From the NCBI GenBank assembly GCA_019638115.1, contig JAHBUK010000004.1, forward strand, positions 350,794 to 414,793: a stretch of DNA of 64,000 bases. Direction: 5' to 3'. Below, piece after piece: positions 54,584-63,221 of the stretch. Each line of letters starts with the position of its first letter. Position 1 is the stretch's first letter. A program made the translations under genes and the position numbers. This stretch comes from Flavobacteriales bacterium. Lineage in GTDB: Bacteria; Bacteroidota; Bacteroidia; Flavobacteriales_F; PHOS-HE28. Under the pieces are notes generated by a model. The model saw nothing but the letters and a program-made list of their open reading frames with translations. It did no database searches and had not been told where the DNA came from.

Positions 54584-54832
54584 TCAGGCGATGAATTTGT
54601 AGATGAAGCCCAACAGCCCTTTCCAAGGGTTGGAATCGCCCATGTTCTGCACCCCGAAGATGTAGTCCATGAGGAAAATGATGAACGAAACGATAAGGGC
54701 CGCGACCAACACCACGATGGCGCTGCTCTGCAGCTCCTTCCAGGTGGGCCAGGAAACCTTGTGTACGAGCTCGTTGTAGCTCTCGCTGAGGTATGTCTTG
54801 AAGCTTGCCACGTTGATCGTTCGCTTTGGCAC
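54584..54832 (-). CDS. secE: Preprotein translocase subunit SecE
   Basis: A short single-span form: ASFKTYLSESYNELVHKVSWPTWKELQ is the conserved cytoplasmic amphipathic motif (K-V-WPT/SW-E-Q), followed by one transmembrane helix (SSAIVVLVAALIVSFIIFLM). SecE clamps SecY in the inner-membrane export channel. No ATG start exists upstream of the motif. GTG 54832 gives 82 residues and uses the last three bases of the tRNA-Trp gene; GTG 54811 would give 75 residues and matches the family start better. The true start is therefore undecided. It follows the tRNA directly and precedes nusG by two bases. Confidence 0.93.
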   Translation of the reverse strand: MPKRTINVASFKTYLSESYNELVHKVSWPTWKELQSSAIVVLVAALIVSFIIFLMDYIFGVQNMGDSNPWKGLLGFIYKFIA

Positions 54833-54902
54833 GGGTGGCAGGAATCGAACCCGCAGCCTAAGGTTTTGGAGACCTTCGCTCTACCAATTGAGCTACACCC
54901 GT
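54830..54902 (-). tRNA. tRNA-Trp (CCA)
   Basis: Minus strand 5' ACGGGTG TA GCTC ... CACCCGT G. The 7-bp acceptor stem is perfect and the anticodon loop reads CTCCAAA (anticodon CCA). The T loop GTTCGAT is present. It lies between tuf and secE, as in many bacteria, and its 3' end touches the secE start region. Confidence 0.97.
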
Positions 54903-54938
54903 AGAGGTCCTACTCTGCTCTCTCCTATCGGCGGCGAA

Positions 54939-54964
54939 GGCCGACCCCGTTGAAGGGGTCGGCC
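54939..54964 (-). terminator. Hairpin after tuf, before tRNA-Trp
   Basis: GGCCGACCCC (54939-54948) pairs perfectly with GGGGTCGGCC (54955-54964) around GTTGAA, 23 bases past the tuf stop. On the minus strand a run of mixed pyrimidines follows, not a long T tract, so it may be partial. Confidence 0.7.
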
Positions 54965-54987
54965 CTGCCACCAATGTTATCAGGTAA

Positions 54988-56175
<1,188 letters not shown>

Positions 56176-56287
56176 TGTCGTTCGGTCGTTAGTGGTTCTT
56201 CGTTGTAATGGATCGGTCCTTGATCTTACTGTACTTGGCCTGCCCGGATCGCTCCGGACTGTGAACTCGAGCTGCTTGCGCTGCTGG

Positions 56288-56359
<72 letters not shown>

Positions 56360-56420
56360 TTCTGTGCCTGGGCAACCGGCCTTGTTGAAGGACCGGTTGC
56401 TTTGACTTTTCTTTTGGTGG

Positions 56421-56493
56421 AGCGGGAGACGAGACTCGAACCCGCGACGTTCAGCTTGGAAGGCTGATGCTCTACCAACTGAGCTACTCCCGC
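56421..56493 (-). tRNA. tRNA-Gly (TCC)
   Basis: Minus strand 5' GCGGGAG TA GCTC with 3' CTCCCGC T. Anticodon stem TCAGC/GCTGA closes loop CTTCCAA, anticodon TCC. Confidence 0.96.
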
Positions 56494-56574
56494 ATTTTGC
56501 CGGTCTTGGATCGTTGTTCTTCATTGGAAGACCCATGCCTGGAAGCGACATGGACCTGTTCCGAAGGTTTGTGG

Positions 56575-56657
56575 TGGGGAGAGCAGGATTCGAACCTACG
56601 AAGTCGTAAGACAGCAGATTTACAGTCTGCCCCCGTTGGCCACTTGGGTATCTCCCC
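56575..56657 (-). tRNA. tRNA-Tyr (GTA)
   Basis: Minus strand 5' GGGGAGA TA CCC with 3' TCTCCCC A. Anticodon stem GCAGA/TCTGC closes loop CTGTAAA, anticodon GTA. A long variable arm, CTGTCTTACGACTTCGTAGG region, fits the class II tRNA-Tyr shape and gives 83 bases. Confidence 0.95.
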
Positions 56658-56675
56658 CTTTTGATCGGCTCTCGG

Positions 56676-56748
56676 AGCCAATGAAGGGACTCGAACCCCC
56701 GACCGGCTGATTACAAATCAGCTGCTCTACCAGCTGAGCTACATTGGC
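56676..56748 (-). tRNA. tRNA-Thr (TGT)
   Basis: Minus strand 5' GCCAATG TA GCTC with 3' CATTGGC T. Anticodon stem GCTGA/TCAGC closes loop TTTGTAA, anticodon TGT. First gene of the tRNA-tuf unit. Confidence 0.96.
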
Positions 56749-56815
56749 CTGTACAGCAAGGAAAAGAACGCTCTTTTCTACCCTTTTTCGACCGCAAGGG
56801 TCGGAATTGGGCCTG

Positions 56816-56846
56816 CAAATGTAACAAGAAACCGATCCCCACCAAA
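56816..56846 (-). promoter_or_regulatory. Promoter of the tRNA-tuf-secE unit
   Basis: On the minus strand TTTG (56843-56846), 19-base spacer, TACATTTG (56816-56823). This matches both elements and the spacing of the Bacteroidota housekeeping promoter. It lies 67 bases before the first tRNA-Thr, and is the clearest promoter of the window. Confidence 0.8.
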
Positions 56847-56849
56847 TAG

Positions 56850-56879
56850 TCGGGGCCACGATGTTGATCGTGGCCCCGA
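56850..56879. terminator. Hairpin terminator after hpf
   Basis: TCGGGGCCACGAT (56850-56862) pairs perfectly with ATCGTGGCCCCGA (56867-56879) around GTTG, 41 bases beyond the hpf stop and just upstream of the tRNA promoter. It insulates the tRNA-tuf unit from hpf transcription. Confidence 0.75.
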
Positions 56880-56920
56880 AAGTCTTTCCGGAACTGCCCA
56901 TCCGGTGGGGTCAACTTGGC

Positions 56921-57226
56921 TTAAGATGCTTCGCGCAGGCGCTCCTTGGTCCGTTCAACCTGGCTGCGCAAGGCTTCCACCGCTGTGGAAGCCGCCTCCT
57001 CGAAGGTCTTGCCCTGGCGCTTGGCGAAGTGCTCGCGCCCCGGAACGGTCAGGCGGATATCCACCACCTTGTTCTGGCGGTTCTCGCCGTCATGCTCCAA
57101 ACGGAGAAAGACATCCGCTGCAACTATGTTATCGTGGAACTGGGTGAGCTTGACCAGCTTCTCCTTCAAGTAGGTCAACAACTTCACATCGGCGTCGAAA
57201 TGGATGGACTGTACGTTGATGTTCAT
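56921..57226 (-). CDS. hpf: Ribosome hibernation factor HPF / RaiA, short form
   Basis: From ATG 57226 (MNINVQSIHFDADVKLLTYL) the 101-residue protein has the HPF/YfiA fold: KEKLVKLTQFHDNIVAADVF, LRLEHDGENRQNKVVDIRLT, and the FEEAASTAVEALRSQVERTK helix. It is the short form without the C-terminal dimerisation domain of long HPF. It inactivates ribosomes during slow growth. The frame to 57295 lies inside the recombinase gene's end and was not used. Confidence 0.93.
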   Translation of the reverse strand: MNINVQSIHFDADVKLLTYLKEKLVKLTQFHDNIVAADVFLRLEHDGENRQNKVVDIRLTVPGREHFAKRQGKTFEEAASTAVEALRSQVERTKERLREAS

Positions 57227-57263
57227 GGCTTGTTGGTATGCGTTCGTATGCGTTGGATCCGCC

Positions 57264-58154
57264 TCAGCCCCCTCCTCTTGGGTGGGCCTGGGCATGTACT
57301 TTTCTTAGTTTTTCCACGGTGTTGTGGGTGTACACCTGCGTGGCCGCCAGCCCGGCATGACCAAGCAGTTCCTTCACTGCGTTGAGGTCGGCTCCTTGTT
57401 CGAGCATGTGGGTGGCGAAGGTGTGGCGCAGCACGTGCGGACTTCTTTTTTCCTGCGAGGTGACCCCACTAAGGTAATGCACTACGAGCCGTTGTACGAC
57501 ACGCCGCGAAAGCGGTTTCCCCGAAGTGCCCACCAACAGGGCCTCCTGTGTGCCGGGGGCGGAGAACAGCGCGGCCCGGGCCTGCAGGTAGCCTTGTAAC
57601 TGGGATACCAGTCCATCGCTCAAGGGCAGGATGCGCTCCTTGTTCCGCTTGCCAAGTACGCGGAGGGTCCCCGCTCGCAAGTCAGCATCCCCTACTTGCA
57701 GGCCCAGTAGTTCCGCCAAGCGCATGCCGGTACCGTAGAACAACTCCAATACGGTCCGCTCCACGGTTCCCTTGAAACCTTCGGGCCAGGCCAGGTCATC
57801 GAACATGCGCTCCATGCGCCGCTGGTCCACGAACTCGGGCAGGCGTTTCGGGGTCTTGGGCGGCTCTATCAGGGCCGTCGGTTCCACGGCAATGGTGTCG
57901 GTAAGCCGAGCAAAGCGGTAGAACCCGCGCAAGGCACTGAGCTTCCGGTTTACCGAACGGGCGCTCACCCCGGCCTCCATCAGGCTCATCATCCAGGATC
58001 GGATGAGTTTATCACCGGCCTGCTCAATGGGCCCTGGAGCGATGGTATCCACGAATGCCGCGAACTGCACCAGGTCCCTGCGGTATGCGGAGACCGTGTG
58101 GGCACTGCAGCGTTTCTCGAAGGCCAGGTGGTCCAGGTAGCGTTCCAGCAACAT
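57264..58154 (-). CDS. Tyrosine recombinase XerC/XerD family
   Basis: From ATG 58154 (MLLERYLDHLAFEKRCSAHT) the 296-residue enzyme has an N-terminal core-binding domain (SAHTVSAYRRDLVQFAAFVD, SARSVNRKLSALRGFYRFA). The catalytic domain shows all six residues: Arg in GTGMRLAELLGL, Lys in LGKRNKERILPL, His-x-x-Arg in SPHVLRHTFATHML, His in LLGHAGLAATQ and Tyr in VYTHNT. Such proteins resolve chromosome dimers at dif. In Bacteroidota this gene sits between rpsU and hpf, as here, which argues for the housekeeping role and against a phage or integron integrase. XerC versus XerD cannot be decided. Confidence 0.93.
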   Translation of the reverse strand: MLLERYLDHLAFEKRCSAHTVSAYRRDLVQFAAFVDTIAPGPIEQAGDKLIRSWMMSLMEAGVSARSVNRKLSALRGFYRFARLTDTIAVEPTALIEPPKTPKRLPEFVDQRRMERMFDDLAWPEGFKGTVERTVLELFYGTGMRLAELLGLQVGDADLRAGTLRVLGKRNKERILPLSDGLVSQLQGYLQARAALFSAPGTQEALLVGTSGKPLSRRVVQRLVVHYLSGVTSQEKRSPHVLRHTFATHMLEQGADLNAVKELLGHAGLAATQVYTHNTVEKLRKVHAQAHPRGGG

Positions 58155-58164
58155 GAAAAGCAAA

Positions 58165-58198
58165 GAAGGCGAAAAGCCCTTTCGGACCTTTCGCCTTC
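58165..58198 (-). terminator. Hairpin between rpsU and the xer gene
   Basis: GAAGGCGAAA (58165-58174) pairs perfectly with TTTCGCCTTC (58189-58198). It lies 22 bases after the rpsU stop and 11 bases before the recombinase ATG, so it may terminate or attenuate the small ribosomal message. Confidence 0.7.
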
Positions 58199-58219
58199 TC
58201 AACGTGAAGCGTTAACGGA

Positions 58220-58411
58220 CTATTGTTCGTCCGTTTGCAGACCGAGCTTGTAGGCAGCACGAATCATCTCCTTCCGGCGAACGACCGAGGGCTTGATGAA
58301 CGCCTGACGGCGGCGCAACTGGCGCATCGTCTGGGTGCGCTCGAATTTCTTCTTGAACTTCTTGAGCGCCTTGTCGATGCTCTCGCCTTCCTTGACCGGG
58401 ATAATCAGCAT
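58220..58411 (-). CDS. rpsU: 30S ribosomal protein S21
   Basis: The 63-residue basic protein reads MLIIPVKEGESIDKALKKFK, KKFERTQTMRQLRRRQAFIK, PSVVRRKEMIRAAYKLGLQT, which is S21 of the Bacteroidota type. S21 sits near the anti-Shine-Dalgarno end of 16S rRNA and helps in initiation; in Bacteroidota it takes part in hiding that sequence. Preceded by a good promoter (TTG, 19 bp, TATCTTTG). Confidence 0.97.
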   Translation of the reverse strand: MLIIPVKEGESIDKALKKFKKKFERTQTMRQLRRRQAFIKPSVVRRKEMIRAAYKLGLQTDEQ

Positions 58412-58435
58412 GGTCTTGTTTCTTCTTTCGGGGCG

Positions 58436-58465
58436 GCAAAGATAATGGGAAGATCGAATGATGCA
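58436..58465 (-). promoter_or_regulatory. Promoter of rpsU
   Basis: Minus strand TTG (58463-58465), 19-base spacer, TATCTTTG (58436-58443), then 24 bases to the rpsU ATG. Both elements match the Bacteroidota consensus. Confidence 0.7.
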
Positions 58466-58505
58466 AGCCCTTCGAAAAGGTTCTTCTCAACCTCCCCCAA
58501 CTCCC

Positions 58506-59651
58506 CTACCCCTTCAGCACGTTCCGGCTGATCACCAGCTTCTGGATCTCGCTGGTTCCTTCGCCGATGGTGCAGAGCTTGCTGTCGCGGTAGAACTTCT
58601 CCACGGGGAAATCCTTGGTGTAGCCGTAGCCACCGAAGATCTGCACGGCCTCGTTGCTGGCCCACACGGCCACTTCGCTGGCGTAGTACTTGGCCATGGC
58701 GCTTTCGGTGGTCATCTTCTTGCCGCGGTTCTTCAGGTCGGCGGCCTGCAGGGTGAGCAGTTCGGCGGCCTCGATGCGGGTGGCCATGTCGGCCAGCTTG
58801 AAGGCGATGGCCTGGAAGTTGGCGATCGGCTGACCGAACTGTTCGCGCTCCTTGGCGTACTTCACGCTGGCGTCGTAGGCGCCCTTGGCAATGCCGAGGC
58901 TGAGCGCGGCGATGCTGATGCGGCCGCCGTCCAGGATCTTCATGGCCTGCTGGAAGCCCTCGCCCACCTGGCCCAGGATGTTCTCCTCGGGCACGCGGCA
59001 ATTCTCAAAGATCACCTCGGCGGTCTCGCTGGCGCGCATGCCCAGTTTGTTCTCCTTCTTGCCGGCCTTCAGACCGGGGGTGCCGCGCTCGATCACGAAG
59101 GCGGTCATGCCCTTGCTGTCCAGCAGCTCGCCGGTGCGCACGATGGCCACCACCACATCACTGCTGATGCCGTGTGTGATCCAGCACTTGGTGCCGTTGA
59201 TCACCCATTCGTTGCCCTCCTTGCGGGCGGTGCACTTCATGCGCATGGCATCGCTGCCGGTGTTGGGCTCGGTAAGCGCCCAGGCACCCAACCACTCGCC
59301 GGTGGCCAGCTTGGTGAGCCACTTCTTCTTCTGCTCGGCATTGCCGAAGTCCTTGATGTGGCCGGTGCACAGGCTGTTGTGCGCTGCCACACTGAGGCCG
59401 ACACTGCCGCAGATGCGGGCCGTCTCCACAATGGTGGTGATGTACTCGAAATAGCTGAGGCCGGCGCCGCCGTATTCCTCGGGCACGAGCACGCCAAGCA
59501 TGCCGTTGGGGCCGAAGTGCTTCTTGAAGAGGTCCACCGGCATGTGCTGGGCCTCGTCCCAATCCATCACGTTCGGACGGAGTTCGCGTTCACAGAGGTC
59601 GCGCACGGCCTGCGCGATCATGATCTGACTTTCGGTGGTGGTGAATTCCAT
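58506..59651 (-). CDS. Acyl-CoA dehydrogenase
   Basis: The 381-residue flavoenzyme shows the family pattern: MEFTTTESQIMIAQAVRDLC, MLGVLVPEEYGGAGLSYFEY, the FAD/substrate segment WLGAWALTEPNTGSDAMRMK, WITHGISSDVVVAIV, YAKEREQFGQPIANFQAIAF and the catalytic-base motif TIGEGTSEIQKLVISRNVLK (Glu in GEGTSEI). It oxidises short- or medium-chain acyl-CoA to enoyl-CoA, passing electrons to ETF; chain length is unclear. It follows apt by six bases, last in a likely operon whose other members are not fatty-acid genes. Confidence 0.95.
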   Translation of the reverse strand: MEFTTTESQIMIAQAVRDLCERELRPNVMDWDEAQHMPVDLFKKHFGPNGMLGVLVPEEYGGAGLSYFEYITTIVETARICGSVGLSVAAHNSLCTGHIKDFGNAEQKKKWLTKLATGEWLGAWALTEPNTGSDAMRMKCTARKEGNEWVINGTKCWITHGISSDVVVAIVRTGELLDSKGMTAFVIERGTPGLKAGKKENKLGMRASETAEVIFENCRVPEENILGQVGEGFQQAMKILDGGRISIAALSLGIAKGAYDASVKYAKEREQFGQPIANFQAIAFKLADMATRIEAAELLTLQAADLKNRGKKMTTESAMAKYYASEVAVWASNEAVQIFGGYGYTKDFPVEKFYRDSKLCTIGEGTSEIQKLVISRNVLKG

Positions 59652-59657
59652 GGGTCT

Positions 59658-60191
59658 TCAATAGGTTACCAGGCGGAGGATGTCGGAGCCATAAGGCCTC
59701 AAGCGTTCAACCCCGCCCAATTGGGAAAGTTCGATGAGAAAACTGAAACCGGCCACCTGCGCCCCTTGGGAGCGGATCAGCTCGGCCGTTGCGGCCGCAG
59801 TGCCACCGGTGGCCAACAGGTCGTCGTGCACCAGCACGTTCATACCGGGGCGCAGCACATCCTCGTGCATCTCGATCTCAGCGCTGCCGTACTCCAGGTC
59901 GTACTTGTAGCTCACCGTCCGGTAGGGCAGTTTGCCCTTCTTGCGCACGGTAACGAATGGCACTTGCAGTTCCAGCGCGAGTGGCATACCGAAGAGGAAA
60001 CCGCGGCTCTCGATGCCTGCAATGGCATCGATGGGCCTGTTCTTCAGGGCCTCCACGAAACCGAGCACGGCGGCTTTACTTAACGCAGGATCCTCCATCA
60101 CCGGGGTGATGTCGCGGAACAGGATGCCGGGTTTGGGAAAATCCGGCACGTCGCGGATGGCCGCTTTCAATCGAAGTTCGAGGTCGCTCAC
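59658..60191 (-). CDS. apt: Adenine phosphoribosyltransferase
   Basis: The 177-residue enzyme has [75 protein letters not shown] and the PRPP-binding motif [20 protein letters not shown]. It salvages adenine to AMP. The start codon is GTG (60189-60191), overlapping the stop of the upstream helix-hairpin-helix gene (GTGA), so translation is coupled. Confidence 0.97.
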   Translation of the reverse strand: MSDLELRLKAAIRDVPDFPKPGILFRDITPVMEDPALSKAAVLGFVEALKNRPIDAIAGIESRGFLFGMPLALELQVPFVTVRKKGKLPYRTVSYKYDLEYGSAEIEMHEDVLRPGMNVLVHDDLLATGGTAAATAELIRSQGAQVAGFSFLIELSQLGGVERLRPYGSDILRLVTY

Positions 60192-61138
60192 TCCAAGCTG
60201 AGGTAGGGCGCAAGTTTACGGAAGACCGCCTCATCGATCAGGACACAACCCATGATATCCTCGCGGCTTTTGAACGGCCCATGGTGCTGTCGATATGCGA
60301 TCAGAGGCTTGGCCAGCTTCCAGCGCACGTAAGGATGTGCGGCGAGTTCCTCCACAGTGCAGGTATTTATCGGTATGCGGCGTATGGCCAGAGTATCCAC
60401 CACCAGCAGCTCCTTCAGCCGGACCAGCGCATCGGGTTTGTCCTTGAGCACATACACCTCCTCCAGTTGCTCCAAGCTGTGGAAACCACCCAGGCCGTCC
60501 CTGTATTTGAGGATGCCTTTAGCGAATGACGGCCCGATACCGGGCAAAGCCACCAGTTGCAAGGAATCCGCGGTGTTCACTTCCAGCTTCCGGAAAGGGC
60601 TGCGTTCGCTTCGCGGAAACTCCGTGCGAGGCTGGTTGCTTGGCCATTCCTTGCGTTCCGTTGGATACCGTTCGCGCTTGGCTCTGGGGGGCAGTGAATC
60701 CGGTAGCAGGATGTAAGGTTCCAGGCGCTCGTACTGCCCCGGCAGAATGCTGTACATCTTGGCCAGATCACGCTTCACCCGGAAACGGCCGCCCTTGTTC
60801 AGGTAGCGTTCGATCCCGTCCACTTGCCGATCGGTGAAACCCAAGGCCTTCCAGTCGGCGCGTTCGATGCTGTTGGGGTCGAAAGGGAATGGCTCCTTGA
60901 GCAGGGTATCGGCATCAATGGCGGCCGCTCGTTCCGACACCCAGCGCTCCATCTCCTCCCTCAGTGCCGTGGTGTCCGGCAAGCTTGGCTGGAATACCCA
61001 GTTGCGCAAGGCCACCCAAATGGAGAGCGACACCAAGATCACGAGCAGGACCGCGTTCCCCCGGCGCTCACCGGTATGCAGGTGCACGAAGTCCTTCAAT
61101 TGCTCACGCAGTGGCTTAAGCGGGAGCTGGCGCTTCAT
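60188..61138 (-). CDS. Helix-hairpin-helix (ComEA-like) membrane-anchored protein
   Basis: From ATG 61138 ([20 protein letters not shown]) the 316-residue protein has one N-terminal transmembrane helix (about 27-46). Repeated helix-hairpin-helix units follow: [20 protein letters not shown] (about 95-120), [20 protein letters not shown] and [20 protein letters not shown] (about 190-235), and [20 protein letters not shown] with [14 protein letters not shown] (about 260-300). The N-T-A/C-x-x-x-L and GIG motifs are those of ComEA DNA-uptake proteins, so non-specific DNA binding outside the inner membrane is likely; a role in natural transformation is inferred. Confidence 0.82.
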   Translation of the reverse strand: MKRQLPLKPLREQLKDFVHLHTGERRGNAVLLVILVSLSIWVALRNWVFQPSLPDTTALREEMERWVSERAAAIDADTLLKEPFPFDPNSIERADWKALGFTDRQVDGIERYLNKGGRFRVKRDLAKMYSILPGQYERLEPYILLPDSLPPRAKRERYPTERKEWPSNQPRTEFPRSERSPFRKLEVNTADSLQLVALPGIGPSFAKGILKYRDGLGGFHSLEQLEEVYVLKDKPDALVRLKELLVVDTLAIRRIPINTCTVEELAAHPYVRWKLAKPLIAYRQHHGPFKSREDIMGCVLIDEAVFRKLAPYLSLE

Positions 61139-61169
61139 GGTGTGGGTCCGATGCTGATGACGACGCCGC

Positions 61170-61313
61170 TCAGGGGGTATCGTTGTCGTTCTCCACGTAG
61201 CTATCCGGCTCGGGGCGCTTAGGCGTGGTGAGCACACGGTAGTAGAAATAGCCCACGCAGCAGATCACGACCAGCTGCACGGAGACCATCAGGATAAGGG
61301 CGCTGGAGTTCAT
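61170..61313 (-). CDS. Small single-span subunit of the NSS transporter (MetS-like)
   Basis: From ATG 61313 the product has 47 residues: MNSSALILMVSVQLVVICCV and GYFYYRVLTTPKRPEPDSYV then ENDNDTP. One transmembrane helix is followed by a short acidic tail. The start ATGA overlaps the transporter stop. From memory, NSS transporters of the MetP type are followed by a tiny MetS-like protein needed for activity, and this matches in position, size and layout, though not closely in sequence. The longer frame to 61370 lies within the transporter gene. Confidence 0.75.
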   Translation of the reverse strand: MNSSALILMVSVQLVVICCVGYFYYRVLTTPKRPEPDSYVENDNDTP

Positions 61314-62983
61314 GCTTTGGTGTTGTTGCCCTTCAGGCGTTTCAGGCCGGCCACATAGACCAGGGCGCACAGGCCGAGGAATGTGAGCGTGAGCAGCACG
61401 CGGGCCAGGTTGATGTAAAAGCGGCGGTCCTGCAGCTTCGCCAATTGCGCTTGGTCAGTGGCCGCAGCGATCTGTTTGTTCAAACCGCTGTTGGCCACCA
61501 TCTGCACCAGGGAGGAATCGTCCAACGGCCAGCCGGCACCGGAGAAAAGCCCCGCCATGGCCGCCTGCCAATCGTTGCCCAAAGGCGTGAACAACGAACC
61601 CAGGAACACGAAGGTGAGCAGCGCCGGCGTGATGTACTTGATGATGAACTTGTACACCCCCGGAAGCTTGATGTCCGAACCGCGCTTCAACTCGTCCCAG
61701 CCTTTGTGGATACCGAAGATCCATGCAAAGAGGATGGTCTCGGCCAGAGCGAAGACCACCAGGCTTACAGTGCCGGCCCAGTAATCGTACTCATCGAACA
61801 CACCGTGCTGGTAGAAGAACACCGTGGGCAGACCGAGCGCCAACACGAGCAACCCGAAGGTGACAGCGCCTTTGCGTCGCCCCCAGCCGAACTCATCGCG
61901 CATGAAGCCCATCCAAGGCGTGCCCATTGCAAGCGAGGAGGTGATGCCCGCGAAGAACAGCAGGCCGAACCACATGACACCGGCCATGGCACTGAGGAAC
62001 GGCCCCCACTTCTCGAACAAGTAGGGCATGGTCTGGAAGGCCATACCGAATCCCGCATTCTCCTTTACCCAATCCAGGCCGAGGTAACCGGCGGCGATGG
62101 GGATCACGATCATGCTGCCGAGCACCACTTCCACGAACTCGTTGGTGAATCCGCTGGTGACGGCGTTCAGTGCGATGTCGTCCTTGCTCCGCACATAGGC
62201 CGCATAACAATGGATGGTGCCCATGCCCACGCTGAGCGTGAAGAATATCTGCCCGGCAGCGGCCAGCCATACCTTGGGGTTGCTGAGGCTGTCGAACTGC
62301 GGGGTCCAGAGGAAGTTGAGTCCATCCCAAGCACTGGCATTGGGCACTTCGGCACTGGCTCCACTGGTGCCCAGGCTCAGTCCACGCACCGCTAGGAACA
62401 CCCCGAAGAGGATGAGCAGGGGCATGCCGATCTGGGCGGCACGCTCCACGCCGCGTAAGCCTCTGGAGAGGATGAAAGTGTTCAAGGCCAAACACAGCAC
62501 ATAGAAGATCACGGCCTCATAAGGCAGGCCCGAATGGCTCTTGCCGATGTCCACATAATCCTTGAAGAACTGGGCCACCTCGCTTTGGCTGAGCCCGTTG
62601 AACGTGCCTGCGATGCTGTGCCACACGTAGCTCATGGTCCAGCTTTCGATGTAGCAGTAGTAAGCCGCCACGGCGATGTTGGTGAAGATGCCGAACACGC
62701 CGAAGTACTTCCAGAAGGCGCGCTTGGTCATATTGTCCAGGATGAAGGGCGTGCTGTGGTTGCCGGTGCGGCCACCATAGCGGCCCATGCTCCACTCGAT
62801 CCAGAGCAAGGGTATGCCCATCAAGAGGAAACAGACCAGATAAGGGATGATGAAGGCCCCGCCCCCATTGTTGACGGCCTGCACTGGGAAGCGCAGGAAA
62901 TTGCCAAGGCCCACTGCATTCCCGGCCATGGCCAGGATCAATCCCACTCTGGTGCCCCAGGCCTCTTTCTGTGTCAACGACAT
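61310..62983 (-). CDS. Sodium-dependent transporter, neurotransmitter:sodium symporter family
   Basis: This 557-residue protein has eleven to twelve helices. The opening is diagnostic: WGTRVGLILAMAGNAVGLGN, FLRFPVQAVNNGGGAFIIPY, LVCFLLMGIPLLWIEWSMGR, with the unwound TM1 (GNAVGLGN) that binds Na+ and substrate. Further motifs are AYYCYIESWTMSYVWHS, FFTLSVGMGTIHCYAAYV and FFAGITSSLAMGTPWMGF. Substrate is likely an amino acid. It leads an operon with its small partner, the helix-hairpin-helix gene, apt and the acyl-CoA dehydrogenase. Confidence 0.93.
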   Translation of the reverse strand: MSLTQKEAWGTRVGLILAMAGNAVGLGNFLRFPVQAVNNGGGAFIIPYLVCFLLMGIPLLWIEWSMGRYGGRTGNHSTPFILDNMTKRAFWKYFGVFGIFTNIAVAAYYCYIESWTMSYVWHSIAGTFNGLSQSEVAQFFKDYVDIGKSHSGLPYEAVIFYVLCLALNTFILSRGLRGVERAAQIGMPLLILFGVFLAVRGLSLGTSGASAEVPNASAWDGLNFLWTPQFDSLSNPKVWLAAAGQIFFTLSVGMGTIHCYAAYVRSKDDIALNAVTSGFTNEFVEVVLGSMIVIPIAAGYLGLDWVKENAGFGMAFQTMPYLFEKWGPFLSAMAGVMWFGLLFFAGITSSLAMGTPWMGFMRDEFGWGRRKGAVTFGLLVLALGLPTVFFYQHGVFDEYDYWAGTVSLVVFALAETILFAWIFGIHKGWDELKRGSDIKLPGVYKFIIKYITPALLTFVFLGSLFTPLGNDWQAAMAGLFSGAGWPLDDSSLVQMVANSGLNKQIAAATDQAQLAKLQDRRFYINLARVLLTLTFLGLCALVYVAGLKRLKGNNTKA

Positions 62984-63003
62984 GTGTTCGGATTAGCGGT
63001 GGG

Positions 63004-63011
63004 CCAAGATA
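63004..63011 (-). promoter_or_regulatory. -7-like box of the NSS transporter operon
   Basis: Minus strand TATCTTGG, 20 bases before the transporter ATG. It lies just downstream of the first attC-like element. Confidence 0.45.
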
Positions 63012-63076
63012 ACCGTTGAAGCTAATCGCGGGAAGGTGAGTTGACCTGCTGCGTCAATGCCACAGGGAACCCGACC

Positions 63077-63206
63077 AACGGGCCTGCAATTGCCGCAGGC
63101 CGCCTTTCGTGTCCGATAGGTATCGGACCTTGTTCCTCGACGAAATGCACAACCCTTCAACGGGAGTTGTCACCGGGACGAGTGCGGCTTGCTGCAAGAA
63201 CATGTT
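63077..63206 (-). repeat. attC-like element, copy 1 (end of the cassette array)
   Basis: This 130-base element is related to 63855-63979. Read on the minus strand it starts CCAACATG and ends CCCGTTGG, giving the AAC...GTT ends of an attC site. The arms near 63083-63105 and 63183-63197 are imperfectly complementary over 14 bases (TTGCNGCANGCCGC type, two mismatches), leaving a central part with an 18-base palindrome GTCCGATAGGTATCGGAC at 63111-63128. It lies 15 bases past the stop of the AT-rich lipoprotein gene. Strict RYYYAAC/GTTRRRY consensus is only partly met, so this is a structural assignment. Confidence 0.55.
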
Positions 63207-63221
63207 GGCAGCATGTGCTTT

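Noticed and set aside
57264-58154. Integron integrase candidate for the cassette at the right end
   Set aside because: It is a tyrosine recombinase, but sits in the conserved rpsU-xer-hpf context and shows no obvious extra IntI-type insertion; it is best read as XerC/XerD.
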